From the NCBI GenBank assembly GCA_013416485.1, contig JACCEO010000010.1:47371-111370 (forward strand): a DNA stretch of 64,000 nt. Reading direction: 5' to 3'. Source of the DNA: Alcaligenaceae bacterium. GTDB taxonomy: Bacteria; Pseudomonadota; Gammaproteobacteria; Burkholderiales; Burkholderiaceae_B. The stretch's first letter is position 1. Each line of letters starts with the position of its first letter. Under the pieces are notes generated by a model, which saw only the letters and a program-made list of their open reading frames with translations, did not search any database and had not been told where the DNA came from. This document shows positions 1 to 11,074 of this stretch, piece after piece. Made by a program: the position numbers and the translations under genes.

Positions 1-885
1 CAAATAGAACGTGACGTGCCCTTAGGCGCAGGTGGTAAGCATAAAGCTGACCGTGCGCCTGAAATCCCCAAGGATTTGCATCATCGCTACACGCACATCA
101 CCAACAAACACAGCAAAATATTCAATAAGAACGCTGACATACAATTGGGTACCCTAGGGTCGGGTAATCACTTTATTGAAATCTGCCTAGATGAAAACCA
201 AGATGTTTGGGTCATGCTGCATTCAGGTTCACGCGGCGCCGGCAACCTGATAGGTCGTTACTTTATTGAAAAAGCCAAACGTCGCATGGAACAATACTTC
301 ATTAGCTTGCCCGATGGAGATTTAGCGTATTTTCCTGAAGACACTGACGATTTTAATGATTACGTTGAAGCTGTCCAATGGGCTCAGGACTACGCCTTCG
401 AGAACCGACGGGCCATGATGAGCGCGGTAATTGCTGCCATGCGTCGCCATATTTCTGCAGAATTCACGGTTACCGAAGAAGCCATTAACTGTCATCACAA
501 CTATGTAGAACAAGAAACCCATTTCGGGCGCAACTTGTGGGTAACCCGTAAAGGTGCCATACGCGCCCAAGAAGGCGACTTAGGCATCATTCCAGGCTCT
601 ATGGGCCAACGCAGCTACATAGTACGTGGTAAAGGCAACCCAGAGTCATACTGTTCGTGTTCCCACGGTGCTGGTCGAAAAATGAGCCGTACCGCCGCCA
701 GAAAAACGTTTACTGTTGCCGATCTTAAAGCGCAAACCCAGGATGTAGAGTGCCGTAAAGACGCTGCCGTACTTGATGAAATCCCTGGCGCTTATAAATC
801 CATAGATGAGGTTATGGCCAACCAAACCGATCTAGTGGATGTGGTGCATACGTTAAAACAAGTGCTGTGCGTAAAAGGCGCTTAA
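1..885 (+). CDS. rtcB: RtcB-family RNA-splicing ligase, 3' part (5' end outside window)
   Basis: The frame is open from base 1, so this is the last 294 residues of a protein normally about 400 long or more. RtcB joins RNA 2',3'-cyclic phosphate (or 3'-phosphate) ends to 5'-OH ends using GTP and Mn2+, in RNA repair. Visible RtcB motifs, in order, are GSGNHFIE, HSGSRGAGN, NCHHNYVEQE, and GIIPGSMGQRSYIV followed by SCSHGAGR. The His in SHGAGR corresponds to the guanylylated histidine of the family, and the other His and Cys residues fit the Mn2+ ligands. The GTG at base 16 is internal, because codons continue upstream of it. No rtcA or rtcR is visible on this side. The family call is secure; whether this is the housekeeping or an RtcB2/3-type paralogue cannot be told from the fragment. 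Confidence 0.93.
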   Translation, partial: QIERDVPLGAGGKHKADRAPEIPKDLHHRYTHITNKHSKIFNKNADIQLGTLGSGNHFIEICLDENQDVWVMLHSGSRGAGNLIGRYFIEKAKRRMEQYFISLPDGDLAYFPEDTDDFNDYVEAVQWAQDYAFENRRAMMSAVIAAMRRHISAEFTVTEEAINCHHNYVEQETHFGRNLWVTRKGAIRAQEGDLGIIPGSMGQRSYIVRGKGNPESYCSCSHGAGRKMSRTAARKTFTVADLKAQTQDVECRKDAAVLDEIPGAYKSIDEVMANQTDLVDVVHTLKQVLCVKGA

Positions 886-887
886 GT

Positions 888-967
888 CCAGAGTTATCCC
901 CGCAAACTGTGAATAACTCTGGGGATAGCCTTTTGTAACACTGCTGAGCCCCAATGCTCTAGGGGCT
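888..967. terminator. Two inverted repeats after rtcB
   Basis: CCAGAGTTAT (888-897) pairs with ATAACTCTGG (913-922) around a 15-nt loop. A second hairpin, AGCCCC (947-952) with GGGGCT (962-967), follows. Neither has a clean T-run, so the terminator role is inferred from position just after the rtcB stop. Confidence 0.4.
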
Positions 968-1025
968 TACCCTTGGAGTGATCAATAATGGCTCATCTAA
1001 TAGTCAACAATAAGGGCTGCTGGAG

Positions 1026-1379
1026 TTAGCGTGACCGAAAGTGGAGATACAAAACACCCAAAGGCGCAACAAAAATTGCGAAAGAAAATAAAAACACGTT
1101 AATGAAAAGCTTCGCGAAAAGAACGACAAGAGCGTTCAGATAGAACACATTATTACCCAGTAAAAATGATTTCAATTCATCGTATACCAGCTTTGAAAAT
1201 GGGAAGAGTAGTGCTGAAATAAAAAATATAGCCATCACCGGCCAATTAACTGGAGTTGCTTCTGAACGGCTGACAACTAAGAAATACGCCATCAAGCCAA
1301 ATAACGCAAAGCTAAATACATAAGCACGAACCAAGTATTGTGTGTTGATGCTTCCAAAAATACGCCTAAGATAATCCAT
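1026..1379 (-). CDS. Small hypothetical integral membrane protein
   Basis: This 117-residue protein is not recognised. It has about three hydrophobic segments: near residues 13-35 (after QYLVRAYVF), 44-62 and 78-108. It ends in a basic tail. The frame is open further upstream to an ATG at 1476-1478, but that start lies inside the tRNA-Met gene and would read through its terminator. I therefore take the ATG at 1377-1379 (MDYLRRIFG), preceded by a weak AAAAAGG. A-rich codon use and many aromatic residues make it look different from the neighbouring housekeeping genes. A helper or immunity-type membrane protein is possible, but nothing shows it. Confidence 0.5.
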   Translation of the reverse strand: MDYLRRIFGSINTQYLVRAYVFSFALFGLMAYFLVVSRSEATPVNWPVMAIFFISALLFPFSKLVYDELKSFLLGNNVFYLNALVVLFAKLFINVFLFSFAIFVAPLGVLYLHFRSR

Positions 1380-1426
1380 GTTCTGTTGCTGCCTTTTTAA
1401 TTGATCTATATGGTCTGAATACACAT

Positions 1427-1459
1427 AGAAAAAGGGCTTACGTGAAAACGTAAGCCCTT
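1427..1459 (-). terminator. Rho-independent terminator of tRNA-Met
   Basis: AAGGGCTTACG (1432-1442) and CGTAAGCCCTT (1449-1459) form a perfect 11-bp stem with a 6-nt loop. A T-run follows on the minus strand (complement of 1427-1433). Confidence 0.88.
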
Positions 1460-1467
1460 GGTATTCT

Positions 1468-1544
1468 TGGTGGCGCATCCCTGATTCGAACAGGGGACCT
1501 GCGGATTATGATTCCGTCGCTCTAACCGACTGAGCTAATGCGCC
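1468..1544 (-). tRNA. tRNA-Met (anticodon CAT)
   Basis: The minus strand folds as a cloverleaf. Acceptor GGCGCAT pairs with ATGCGCC; the D-arm is GCTC-loop-GAGC; the anticodon loop ATCATAA carries CAT; the T-arm is CCCTG-TTCGAAT-CAGGG; discriminator A and an encoded CCA follow (1468-1470). The 5' pairing is complete, unlike an initiator tRNA, so this is an elongator Met tRNA. A tRNA-Ile2 with lysidine-modified CAT cannot be excluded without identity-element analysis. Confidence 0.93.
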
Positions 1545-1554
1545 AAAGTCCAAG

Positions 1555-1584
1555 ACTATACACCACCTTTTATTTGAATGTCAA
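1555..1584 (-). promoter_or_regulatory. Sigma-70 promoter of tRNA-Met
   Basis: On the minus strand, TTGACA (complement of 1579-1584) and TATAGT (complement of 1555-1560) are separated by 18 bp and end 10 bp before the tRNA 5' end. The -35 is a perfect consensus. Confidence 0.8.
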
Positions 1585-1801
1585 GTCGTAGAAGATAAAT
1601 TTTTAAAATCACCACAAAACAGCACTCAAAGCTTTTACTAAAACTAAGCGAACGGGTTGATTTGAACAGACAAGCAATACTCTGCTACTTTATGTAGCAT
1701 AATAGCTGGCTTGTTTCCTCGCAATGTTTATGCGGCCAGATCGTTCACATTAAAGTACGACATTCGTTAATGTGTGCCTAACCCCAGTGAGGCTAGTCCC
1801 C

Positions 1802-3490
1802 ATGCGTAAAAATTTTCCGGTGTACAACACCGAAACCCGGGTAAGAGAAGACCAATACCTGATTTCCAAAACGGACACCAAGGGCCGCATTACCTATGCC
1901 AACCCTACGTTTCATGAAATTAGTGGTTTTACTCAAGAAGAACTACTAGGAAAAGCACACAATATTGTGCGTCACCCGGATATGCCGCCTGCTGTCTATA
2001 AAGACTTCTGGGATACCGTAAGCCAAGGCAAGCCGTGGATGGGTGTAGTAAAAAATCGCAGTAAAGATGGTGGTTTCTACTGGATGCTGGCCAATGCTAC
2101 ACCTACGTGGAATAACGGCACATTAACGGGCTATGCCTCGGTACGGGTCAGGCCTAGCGATGAGCAAATCGCTCAAGCTGAAGCACTTTACGAAGACATA
2201 AACGCAGGTCGCTCTAACGGGTATACCGTCAAAGGCGGACAGCGTGTGCGTGCAGGATGGCGGCGTATCTTTAATGTCTTGGCCCTGCCCTTTGCCGATA
2301 CTTTAAAGGCCGGCATGGCCCGCGCTGGCGCCCTAGCAGCTACCAGCTTGGGAATATCCATGTGGTTTGCCGTACAAGGAGGCTTTCCTCCTGGGGAACA
2401 AGCCTGGTGGCTGTCAGCTGTGGCAGTACTTGCACTTGTGGCCCTAGGGTATGGCTGGGTAGTTACCCAGCGGATAATACGCCCCCTAGAGGGCGTAGCT
2501 AACATTGCCCGACAGGTCGCCTCTGGCAACCTGGACATTCCTATTGATAATACCCAACGCGGTGAAGTGGGTAATTTATATTTTTACCTAGACTTGATGC
2601 GTAAAAGCCTGATCAGTATCGCTAACGATGTTGAGCTTGGCATAAGTGCCGCCTCGCAGGCAACACACACGCTACACGCCAACAACGACAGGCTATCGGA
2701 ACGTACCCACCAGCAAGCCTCGTCATTAGCCCAAACAGCTACCAGCATGGAACAGCTAACGGCAACTGTCAGGCAAACGGCCGACAACGCCCATCAAGCA
2801 ACACAATTAACTGCAGCCAGTATGAAAATTGCGCAGCATGGTGGCAAGGTCGTCAACGAAGTGGTTACAACCATGAAGGATATGCATGACAGCTCGCGCA
2901 AAATCGGTGATATCGTTACCATGATTGAAGGCATAGCCTTTCAGACGAATATCCTGGCGCTTAATGCCGCAGTAGAATCCGCCAGGGCTGGCGAAGCTGG
3001 TCGCGGTTTTGCTGTAGTTGCCGGTGAAGTACGCAACTTGGCACAGCGCAGTGCCGCTGCGGCCACTGACATCAAAGCCCTGATCGATGATTCCGTACAA
3101 CGCATGACGCTAGGCTCTGAACAAGCAAGTCGCGCTGGCCTAACTATGCAGGAAATCGTAGAGTCAGTACATAGAGTCACCGATATCATGGACGAAATCT
3201 CTACCGCCACAGCTGAACAAACGACCGGATTGGAACAAATCAATCAGGCAATCGGCAAAATCGATAGTGCTACCCACAACAACGCCCAAATGGTAGAAGA
3301 TCTAGGTCAAACCATAGATACCCTAGCCTATGAAACAGAAATCCTGCATCAGGCTATCAGTGTGCTAAATACTGGCAAAGGCGCTGCTCAACAAGCCAGC
3401 GCCCAACGTACCCCACCAGTTCAGCTTAATACCCTGAATGGCAGCCCGCTGCCTTCCTTGAAGTTAGGTCAGCAGCGGACTGCTAATGTC

Positions 3491-3508
<18 letters not shown>
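1802..3508 (+). CDS. aer: Aer-like PAS-containing methyl-accepting chemotaxis protein
   Basis: This 568-residue energy or redox taxis receptor signals to CheA/CheW. An N-terminal PAS domain (about 10-115) has the Aer pattern: [18 protein letters not shown], then a conserved NIVRHPDMP stretch and W residues. In this family it binds FAD and senses redox state. Next come one or two hydrophobic segments (about 165-215), a HAMP region, and a long MCP signalling coiled coil. Its hairpin tip is [20 protein letters not shown], followed by [19 protein letters not shown]. There is no periplasmic sensor domain, as in Aer. The frame is open from an ATG at 1772, but Met at 1802 ([11 protein letters not shown]) matches Aer-type N-termini and has GAGG upstream. 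Its 3' end overlaps convergent clpB by 18 bp. Aer is the best name; the exact ligand is inferred. Confidence 0.88.
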
Positions 3509-6088
<2,580 letters not shown>

Positions 6089-6131
6089 AGCGTGTCACCA
6101 CAAAAATAAAGCATTAAATTGATTACCTACC

Positions 6132-6159
6132 ACATGCGGTCAGAATTGCCAATTTCAAG
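6132..6159 (-). promoter_or_regulatory. Sigma-32 (heat-shock) promoter of clpB
   Basis: Minus strand: CTTGAA (complement of 6154-6159), a 14-bp spacer, then CCGCATGT (complement of 6132-6139). The RpoH consensus is CTTGAA-N13-17-CCCCATNT, so the -35 is perfect and the -10 a close match. It lies about 44 bp upstream of the clpB ATG, which fits ClpB as a heat-shock protein. Confidence 0.72.
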
Positions 6160-6302
6160 CTATCACTAAGAAATATAAACTTTAATGCAAATCCCTAATA
6201 GGCTAATTTAATAGTCAACAATAAACTGTTAAGCTATGGCCAAATAAAAAAGGCTCACAAAAGTATTATTCAGTAACACCCAACCCTTATAGGAGACAAA
6301 CA

Positions 6303-6533
6303 ATGCGAGGTGTGATCAAAAAATGGGGCAATAGTGCCGCAATTCGCCTACCATCCAGCATGATGAAATCGCTAAAACTTGACACAGAAAGCCTGGTCGA
6401 CATCCGCATAGAGGCCGGCTGTTTAGTCATAGAACCTATCCGTGCCGAAGAATACGACCTAAATCAACTTTTAGCTGGCATAAAAACCAACAATACTCAC
6501 ACCGAAATTGACTTCGGTGCAGCAGATATCTAA
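6303..6533 (+). CDS. mazE: MazE-type antitoxin (AbrB/SpoVT fold)
   Basis: At 76 residues this is a typical MazE. The N-terminal swapped-hairpin DNA-binding domain reads MRGVIKKWGNSAAIRLPSSM, with the classic WGNSxAIRLP signature. The acidic C-terminal tail would wrap and block MazF. RBS AGGAGA is 7 bp upstream. It precedes mazF by 12 bp, so the two form one operon that the antitoxin (and complex) would autoregulate. Confidence 0.93.
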   Translation: MRGVIKKWGNSAAIRLPSSMMKSLKLDTESLVDIRIEAGCLVIEPIRAEEYDLNQLLAGIKTNNTHTEIDFGAADI

Positions 6534-6545
6534 CAAGGCGCACAA

Positions 6546-6887
6546 ATGAGCAAGCGATACATCCCTGATGCAGGTGACCTTATTTGGCTACACTACGACT
6601 TGCCCGCGGGCAGCCAGGCCCTAGACTACAAACCAGCAGTCATACTTAGTCCTTTAGCCTACAATAAAAAATCCAAACTTGTCGTGGCATGCGCAGTGAC
6701 CTCTACTATAAAAGGCTACCCTTTTGAAGTTCCCTTAGGTCATGAACAAAACATTGCAGCACTGGCCGACCAAGTCAAAAGTCTAGATTGGGTCAATACA
6801 AAGATCAGTTACCAGGGGAAAATCAACCCTGCAGAACTCGCACAAATACGCGCCAAACTACGGGCACTGCTATTGCGTCATAGCTAA
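6546..6887 (+). CDS. mazF: MazF-type endoribonuclease toxin
   Basis: This 113-residue protein belongs to the PemK/MazF family, which cuts mRNA at short sequences and is neutralised by the upstream MazE. Visible family features are the N-terminal PDAGDLIWLHYDLPAGSQ strand-loop with a YKPAVILSP motif, the central ACAVTSTIKGYPFEVPLG with the conserved T and S residues of the active region, and the C-terminal DQVKSLDWV motif. The length is normal and no motif is missing, so the toxin looks intact. The cleavage sequence cannot be predicted here. Confidence 0.94.
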   Translation: MSKRYIPDAGDLIWLHYDLPAGSQALDYKPAVILSPLAYNKKSKLVVACAVTSTIKGYPFEVPLGHEQNIAALADQVKSLDWVNTKISYQGKINPAELAQIRAKLRALLLRHS

Positions 6888-7035
6888 CTTTTCGTAGCTA
6901 ACCACCACTAGATCTAAGCCCCTTGCTATCCGCAAAGATTAGCAGCATGGTTAGCAGCTAAAACAGCAAAAAATCTACTTGTGCGTGCTTGAAAACAACG
7001 CATTCATTATGGTATACCCTGCATCTCGCTTATAC

Positions 7036-7049
7036 TTGATCTTTCTCAA
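7036..7049. promoter_or_regulatory. Near-consensus FNR box upstream of fnr
   Basis: TTGATCTTTCTCAA differs from TTGAT-N4-ATCAA at one position. It lies about 90 bp upstream of the fnr start, as expected for autoregulation. The two perfect boxes at 13300 and 14560 strengthen the reading. Confidence 0.5.
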
Positions 7050-7136
7050 AGAATGCTCACGGTCACATCCTTTGAAAGTAAGCACAAGCCATGACTGAAA
7101 ATGCTGCACAGTTCGTTAGCAGTCATAAAATATTCT

Positions 7137-7865
7137 ATGCAGAAAACTATACCCGTAACGCCTGACTCCACTCGCTGCTCTACATGCATGCTTAGCGAGA
7201 TCTGCATTCCCTTAGGAATGTCTCAGAAAGACGTGGTCATACTTGACGAGCTAATCAAAGAGCGTATACGCATACCCAAAGGTTCTAGCCTATTTCGCTT
7301 AGGCGATCCGACCACAAGTCTGTATGGGTTACGCTCGGGCACAATGAAGACTCAAATTCAGGATGCCGCTGGCCAGGTACAGATCACTGGATTTTTACTT
7401 CCCGGGGAAGTCATAGGTATGGATGGCTTGTTGGAAAACATCCATGTCTCGAATGCAATCGCACTTGAAGACAGTGAAGTTTGTGTCATTCCCTTGGAAG
7501 ATCTAGACAGCCTTTCACAACACTTACCAATATTGCAGTTTCAATTTCGTCGCCTCATGAGCAAGGAAATCACTCGCTCGCATCAAATGGTAATGTCTCT
7601 GGGAACCTTGCGCTCTGAACAACGGCTAGCTGCGTTTTTGATCAATATATCGCAGCGCTTGTCATTGCTAGGGTATTCATCCACCGAATTCATCTTACGC
7701 ATGAGCCGTGAGGAAATCGGTAATTATCTGGGCCTAACTCTGGAAACGATTAGCCGCTTGTTTTCACGCTTTGCCCGTGACGGTCTGCTACATATACAGC
7801 AGCGTGAAGTCAACCTAATTGATATGCCCGCTTTGCGCGCGCTAGCCGGCACAGACTGCGGCTAA
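7137..7865 (+). CDS. fnr: FNR/ANR-type oxygen-responsive transcription regulator (CRP family)
   Basis: This 242-residue protein has an N-terminal cysteine cluster CSTCMLSEIC and a further Cys in EVCVIPLED. That gives the four cysteines of a [4Fe-4S] FNR. The cyclic-nucleotide-binding-like beta roll follows (about 45-130, with GDPTTSLYGLRSGTMKT and GFLLPGEVIGMDGL), then a dimer helix and a C-terminal HTH. The recognition segment, MSREEIGNYLGLTLETISRLFSRF, carries the E-xx-SR pattern that reads TTGAT half-sites. In-frame starts exist at 7101 and 7137; neither has a strong RBS. 7137 gives an N-terminus of the usual FNR length. It activates anaerobic or microaerobic genes; the adjacent cbb3 operon carries perfect FNR boxes. 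Confidence 0.93.
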   Translation: MQKTIPVTPDSTRCSTCMLSEICIPLGMSQKDVVILDELIKERIRIPKGSSLFRLGDPTTSLYGLRSGTMKTQIQDAAGQVQITGFLLPGEVIGMDGLLENIHVSNAIALEDSEVCVIPLEDLDSLSQHLPILQFQFRRLMSKEITRSHQMVMSLGTLRSEQRLAAFLINISQRLSLLGYSSTEFILRMSREEIGNYLGLTLETISRLFSRFARDGLLHIQQREVNLIDMPALRALAGTDCG

Positions 7866-7894
7866 GCCGCAGCCTACCTAGCTAAAGTCCTTAA

Positions 7895-8146
7895 TTAGCT
7901 TTGTAGCTCACCAAACTCGTCATAAACGGCAGTATGCGGCGCCAAGTGCATACTTAATGCACTTGAAAAAGCGGCCATACCCCAAAATAGAAAAAAGCCA
8001 CCTGCATAAGCCTGGGCGCGGCTTACTTCCAGATGACCTAGCAATAACATATCCAGTGGATCGACTAGTGCAAATACCGTAGCGCTAGTGGCGCCGGCGA
8101 TTAAAAACGAAGGCCATAATATCCACATCAATACTCGATACTTCAT
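7895..8146 (-). CDS. Small two-helix membrane protein at the end of the cbb3 operon
   Basis: This 83-residue protein is not recognised by name. It has two hydrophobic segments (about 5-28, WILWPSFLIAGATSATVFAL, and about 47-66) and a hydrophilic tail ending HTAVYDEFGELQS. It is the last gene of the ccoN-O-Q-P-G-H run in the same direction, about 46 bp after ccoH, and converges on fnr. Position suggests a role with, or co-expression with, the oxidase or its assembly; no motif proves it. Confidence 0.68.
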   Translation of the reverse strand: MKYRVLMWILWPSFLIAGATSATVFALVDPLDMLLLGHLEVSRAQAYAGGFFLFWGMAAFSSALSMHLAPHTAVYDEFGELQS

Positions 8147-8192
8147 AGGTAGGTATCTCCTGATAGTTATTATTTATAGCTTATGGCTGTTT

Positions 8193-8426
8193 TTACTCTA
8201 CTGAAGCGGATGCATCCTTAGTTACCACCAGTCCCTGCTTTACCCCACCATCCACTATAGGTTGGTCAGAAAAGTGCTGAACAGCCAGCGCTATAGTAAT
8301 AATACACCCTATGATTGCCAATGCGGGACCTGCCATCAAAATCCATGGCCAGGGCTCGCGCCACCACGGTTTACTGATTAGGGGCGCAGACTTCATATAT
8401 ATACCTTTGGTAGTGTCATTTTTCAT
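8193..8426 (-). CDS. ccoH: Short FixH/CcoH-like membrane protein
   Basis: This 77-residue (or 67 from the Met at 8396, which has the better RBS AAAGG) single-pass protein has the FixH N-terminal pattern PWWREPWPWILMAGPALAI. It is followed by a TM helix and a DGGVKQGLVV segment resembling the DDYYKxGL of longer FixH proteins. CcoH helps assemble and stabilise cbb3 oxidase. Classical FixH is about 150 residues, so this copy lacks most of the periplasmic domain. It lies 12 bp after ccoG, the expected position. Confidence 0.7.
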   Translation of the reverse strand: MKNDTTKGIYMKSAPLISKPWWREPWPWILMAGPALAIIGCIITIALAVQHFSDQPIVDGGVKQGLVVTKDASASVE

Positions 8427-8438
8427 AGCAACGACCTG

Positions 8439-9941
8439 TTAACGTGGCACAAAGAAACTGGAAGGCTCTGTTGCTATAGCCTGCTTACCTTCCTCTGTCC
8501 ATCCTTCAGCTTGAATTTTAATGTCGTAGCGACCAAACTCTAGTTGTCCCGCAGGTAACCGAACTACTATAGGTACTATCCTGTTGGAAGCAGCAGCTAC
8601 ACTAACGGTGGCCTCTTCACGCTCTGCGGTTTTCACCGTTAACCCTGGCTGGCCTGACGCACTTAACTGCAAGGTCAGCGGGGTTTCAGCAGCATTAATT
8701 AACTGCAACTGGTATACGTTTTCTATATAGCCACCTGGCACTTCACGCCCCAACATACCGCGGTCCCGTATCACGTCCATGCGCAAGGTAGTTCTAGTAG
8801 CTAGCGACACCCCAAAAGCAGCAATGATCAGCGCCAAAATGGTGATGTAAATAAGTATGCGTGGTCGAAAAACACGTTTGCGCACTTGCTGTTGCGTCAA
8901 GCCATCGGTAATTGCCTTACCAGAGGTATAGCGTATAAGCCCACGGTCATAGTTCATTTTGTCCATGACCTCATCGCAAGCATCAACACAGGCGCCACAA
9001 CCTATGCACATATATTGCAAACCGTCGCGTATATCAATACCCGTGGGACATACTTGCACACACAAAGTGCAATCTACGCAATCCCCCATGCCCGCTTCTT
9101 TATGGTCCACCTTACGTGAGCGACCTCCTCGGGGGTCACCTCGTACATAGTCGTAAGTCACTACAAAGGTATCATCATCAACCATGACGCTTTGAAAGCG
9201 TGCATAGGGACACATATACTGGCAAACGGCTTCACGCAAAAAGCCCGCATTGCCCCAGGTCGCAAAGGCATAGAACACCATCCAGAACCATTGCCACGGC
9301 CCTAGCTGCAGATGCAGCAGGTCCATACCCAGTTCACGTATAGGCGCAAAATATCCAATAAAGGTCGATCCCGTCCACCATGCAATCAGGATCCACAGTA
9401 CATGTTTGGTGAATTTCAGACGGAACTTGCGAAACGACCACGGCTGTTCATCCAGCCGGATACGAGCTACGCGGTCGCCTTCGACCTTGCGTTCCACCCA
9501 CATAAAAATTTCGGTGTATACCGTTTGAGGGCAGGCATAACCACAAAACAAACGCCCTGCTATCGCGGTAAACAAAAACAGTGAGAATGCTGACAATACC
9601 AACAGCACGGTCAAATAGATGACGTCCTGAGGCCATAACACCATGCCAAAAATATAGAATTTCCGAGCGCCTAGATCAAACAATACCGCTTGGCGGTCAT
9701 TCCACTGCAACCACGGCAGACCGTAAAAAATGGCCTGAGTCAGTACGACCAATATGATGCGCCAGCGTGCATACAACCCCGACACCGATCTAGGATAGAT
9801 TTTGGTGCGTACTTCCGCCAGCGCTTTTTCTACATGAGGCGACGAACCACCTTTAACCCTGGATACCCTAGGCGGTTGCCACGCTGGTGGCGTAGCGTCG
9901 GGTTGTTCGGATCCAGAATTACTGGGTGATTCGTTGCTCAT
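8439..9941 (-). CDS. ccoG: Cytochrome cbb3 oxidase accessory protein CcoG (FixG/RdxA), polyferredoxin
   Basis: This 500-residue membrane protein reduces Cu2+ to Cu+ for delivery to the cbb3 oxidase. Several TM helices (from about 50 to 225) carry CGYACPQTVYTEIFMW and CQYMCPYARFQSVM motifs. A dicluster ferredoxin domain follows (CVDCTLCVQVCP, then CIGCGACVDACDEVMDK). After another TM helix there is a C-terminal Ig-like periplasmic domain (FixG_C, about 385-500). Length and motif order are normal. It follows ccoP by 43 bp in the oxidase operon. Confidence 0.96.
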   Translation of the reverse strand: MSNESPSNSGSEQPDATPPAWQPPRVSRVKGGSSPHVEKALAEVRTKIYPRSVSGLYARWRIILVVLTQAIFYGLPWLQWNDRQAVLFDLGARKFYIFGMVLWPQDVIYLTVLLVLSAFSLFLFTAIAGRLFCGYACPQTVYTEIFMWVERKVEGDRVARIRLDEQPWSFRKFRLKFTKHVLWILIAWWTGSTFIGYFAPIRELGMDLLHLQLGPWQWFWMVFYAFATWGNAGFLREAVCQYMCPYARFQSVMVDDDTFVVTYDYVRGDPRGGRSRKVDHKEAGMGDCVDCTLCVQVCPTGIDIRDGLQYMCIGCGACVDACDEVMDKMNYDRGLIRYTSGKAITDGLTQQQVRKRVFRPRILIYITILALIIAAFGVSLATRTTLRMDVIRDRGMLGREVPGGYIENVYQLQLINAAETPLTLQLSASGQPGLTVKTAEREEATVSVAAASNRIVPIVVRLPAGQLEFGRYDIKIQAEGWTEEGKQAIATEPSSFFVPR

Positions 9942-9984
9942 AACCTTCCTTTTGTTCTACTGATTTTTTACAACTTCCTACAAA

Positions 9985-10899
9985 CTACTTAGTGGTTGCT
10001 GGATTTGATAAACCCCATACCCAAGCGGTCAAAATGCGAATTTGACCTTCGTTCAGAATGGCTTTCTGTGCAGGCATGATGTTCTCGCGACCACTCATGA
10101 TGGTCGAAACAATGGATGCTTCCGAGCTACCAAATAACCAGACCCCATCAGTCAAGTTAGGTGCACCCAAAGCCGTATTGCCCTTACCTTCTGCACCATG
10201 ACAAGCAATACAGTAAGTATCGAAGCCACGTTTCCCAGGTATTAAACGCAATTGGTCACTGGCCAAGCCGGACAAAGAACGTACATACTGCGCAATGTCA
10301 GACGCTTCGGCGGGCTTGATTACAGCACCCCAAGGTGGCATGGAACCATGTCGACCATCAGTGATGGTTTTCAAGATATCTTCCGGTGTGCCACCATATA
10401 ACCAGTCACCATCGGTCAGGTTAGGAAAGCTGCTAGCGCCCTTGGCGTCAGAACCATGACACTGTGCACAGTTATTCAAGAATAGACGCTGACCAATTTC
10501 ACGCGCACCTTCGTCGTGAGCGATTTCGGTAATCGGCATTTCCTGGAAGCGCGCATAAATTGGTTTGATGATCTCATTCAGACGATCTTGGTCCGCTTTG
10601 ACTTCGCCTGCCGAGGTATACCCCAACTTGCCTGCATACGTACCCAAACCTGGGTACAAAAACAAATAACCCAAAGCAAAGACACAAAACAGAATGTACA
10701 TAATGGTCCACCAGCGTGGAACCAATGTATCCAGCTCAGTAATACCGTCCCAGATGTGCCCAGTATTATCGTCAGTTTCTTTCAGTACATTGCCCAGATA
10801 AGCACGCTGCGTGTACAGCAACCACAGACAAAACACTATGCCTAGCAGCGTGATGACCGTAATAAACTGGCCCCAGAAGCTGTTGATGAAATCACTCAT
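9985..10899 (-). CDS. ccoP: cbb3-type cytochrome c oxidase subunit III, dihaem CcoP
   Basis: This 304-residue subunit accepts electrons from soluble or membrane cytochrome c and passes them to CcoO/CcoN. There are two N-terminal hydrophobic segments (about 8-28 and 58-82). Two cytochrome c domains follow, each with a haem c motif, CAQCH (about 139) and CIACH (about 222), and Met ligands in GSMPPWG and ENIMPAQ. The start overlaps ccoQ by 8 bp, indicating translational coupling. Confidence 0.97.
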   Translation of the reverse strand: MSDFINSFWGQFITVITLLGIVFCLWLLYTQRAYLGNVLKETDDNTGHIWDGITELDTLVPRWWTIMYILFCVFALGYLFLYPGLGTYAGKLGYTSAGEVKADQDRLNEIIKPIYARFQEMPITEIAHDEGAREIGQRLFLNNCAQCHGSDAKGASSFPNLTDGDWLYGGTPEDILKTITDGRHGSMPPWGAVIKPAEASDIAQYVRSLSGLASDQLRLIPGKRGFDTYCIACHGAEGKGNTALGAPNLTDGVWLFGSSEASIVSTIMSGRENIMPAQKAILNEGQIRILTAWVWGLSNPATTK

Positions 10900-11074
10900 G
10901 TGACCCCCTTTCTTTATCTTTATTTTCCGTCGAGTTTTCGTCGGGCAGCGCGAAAGGCAGCATAGACGCTTCGTAGTTGTCCTTAGCTCGCCTTCGTGAA
11001 AATGCCCACCACACTATGCCCAAAAAGGTAATCAAGGCCAGAGCGGTACCTATGCCATTAATGATTCCCAGCAT
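10892..11074 (-). CDS. ccoQ: cbb3-type oxidase subunit CcoQ
   Basis: This 60-residue single-pass protein has a TM helix at about 8-26 (TALALITFLGIVWWAFSRRR) and an acidic-basic tail. It sits between ccoO and ccoP, where CcoQ/FixQ belongs, and stabilises the complex. It overlaps both neighbours (1 bp with ccoO, 8 bp with ccoP). Confidence 0.93.
   Translation of the reverse strand: MLGIINGIGTALALITFLGIVWWAFSRRRAKDNYEASMLPFALPDENSTENKDKERGSHE

Noticed and set aside
998..1013. 16-bp exact repeat TAATAGTCAACAATAA also at 6209-6224
   Set aside because: AT-rich, only two copies; a 16-mer match is near the chance level for a 64-kb window, and flanks do not match.
2188..2538. Long ORFs opposite aer, ccoN, rpsA, gyrA and others
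   Set aside because: Shadows of confident coding genes, with no motifs and no RBS of their own.
7091..7165. 24-codon ORF overlapping the 5' end of fnr
   Set aside because: Short, out of frame, no family match; probably chance or a leader without evidence.
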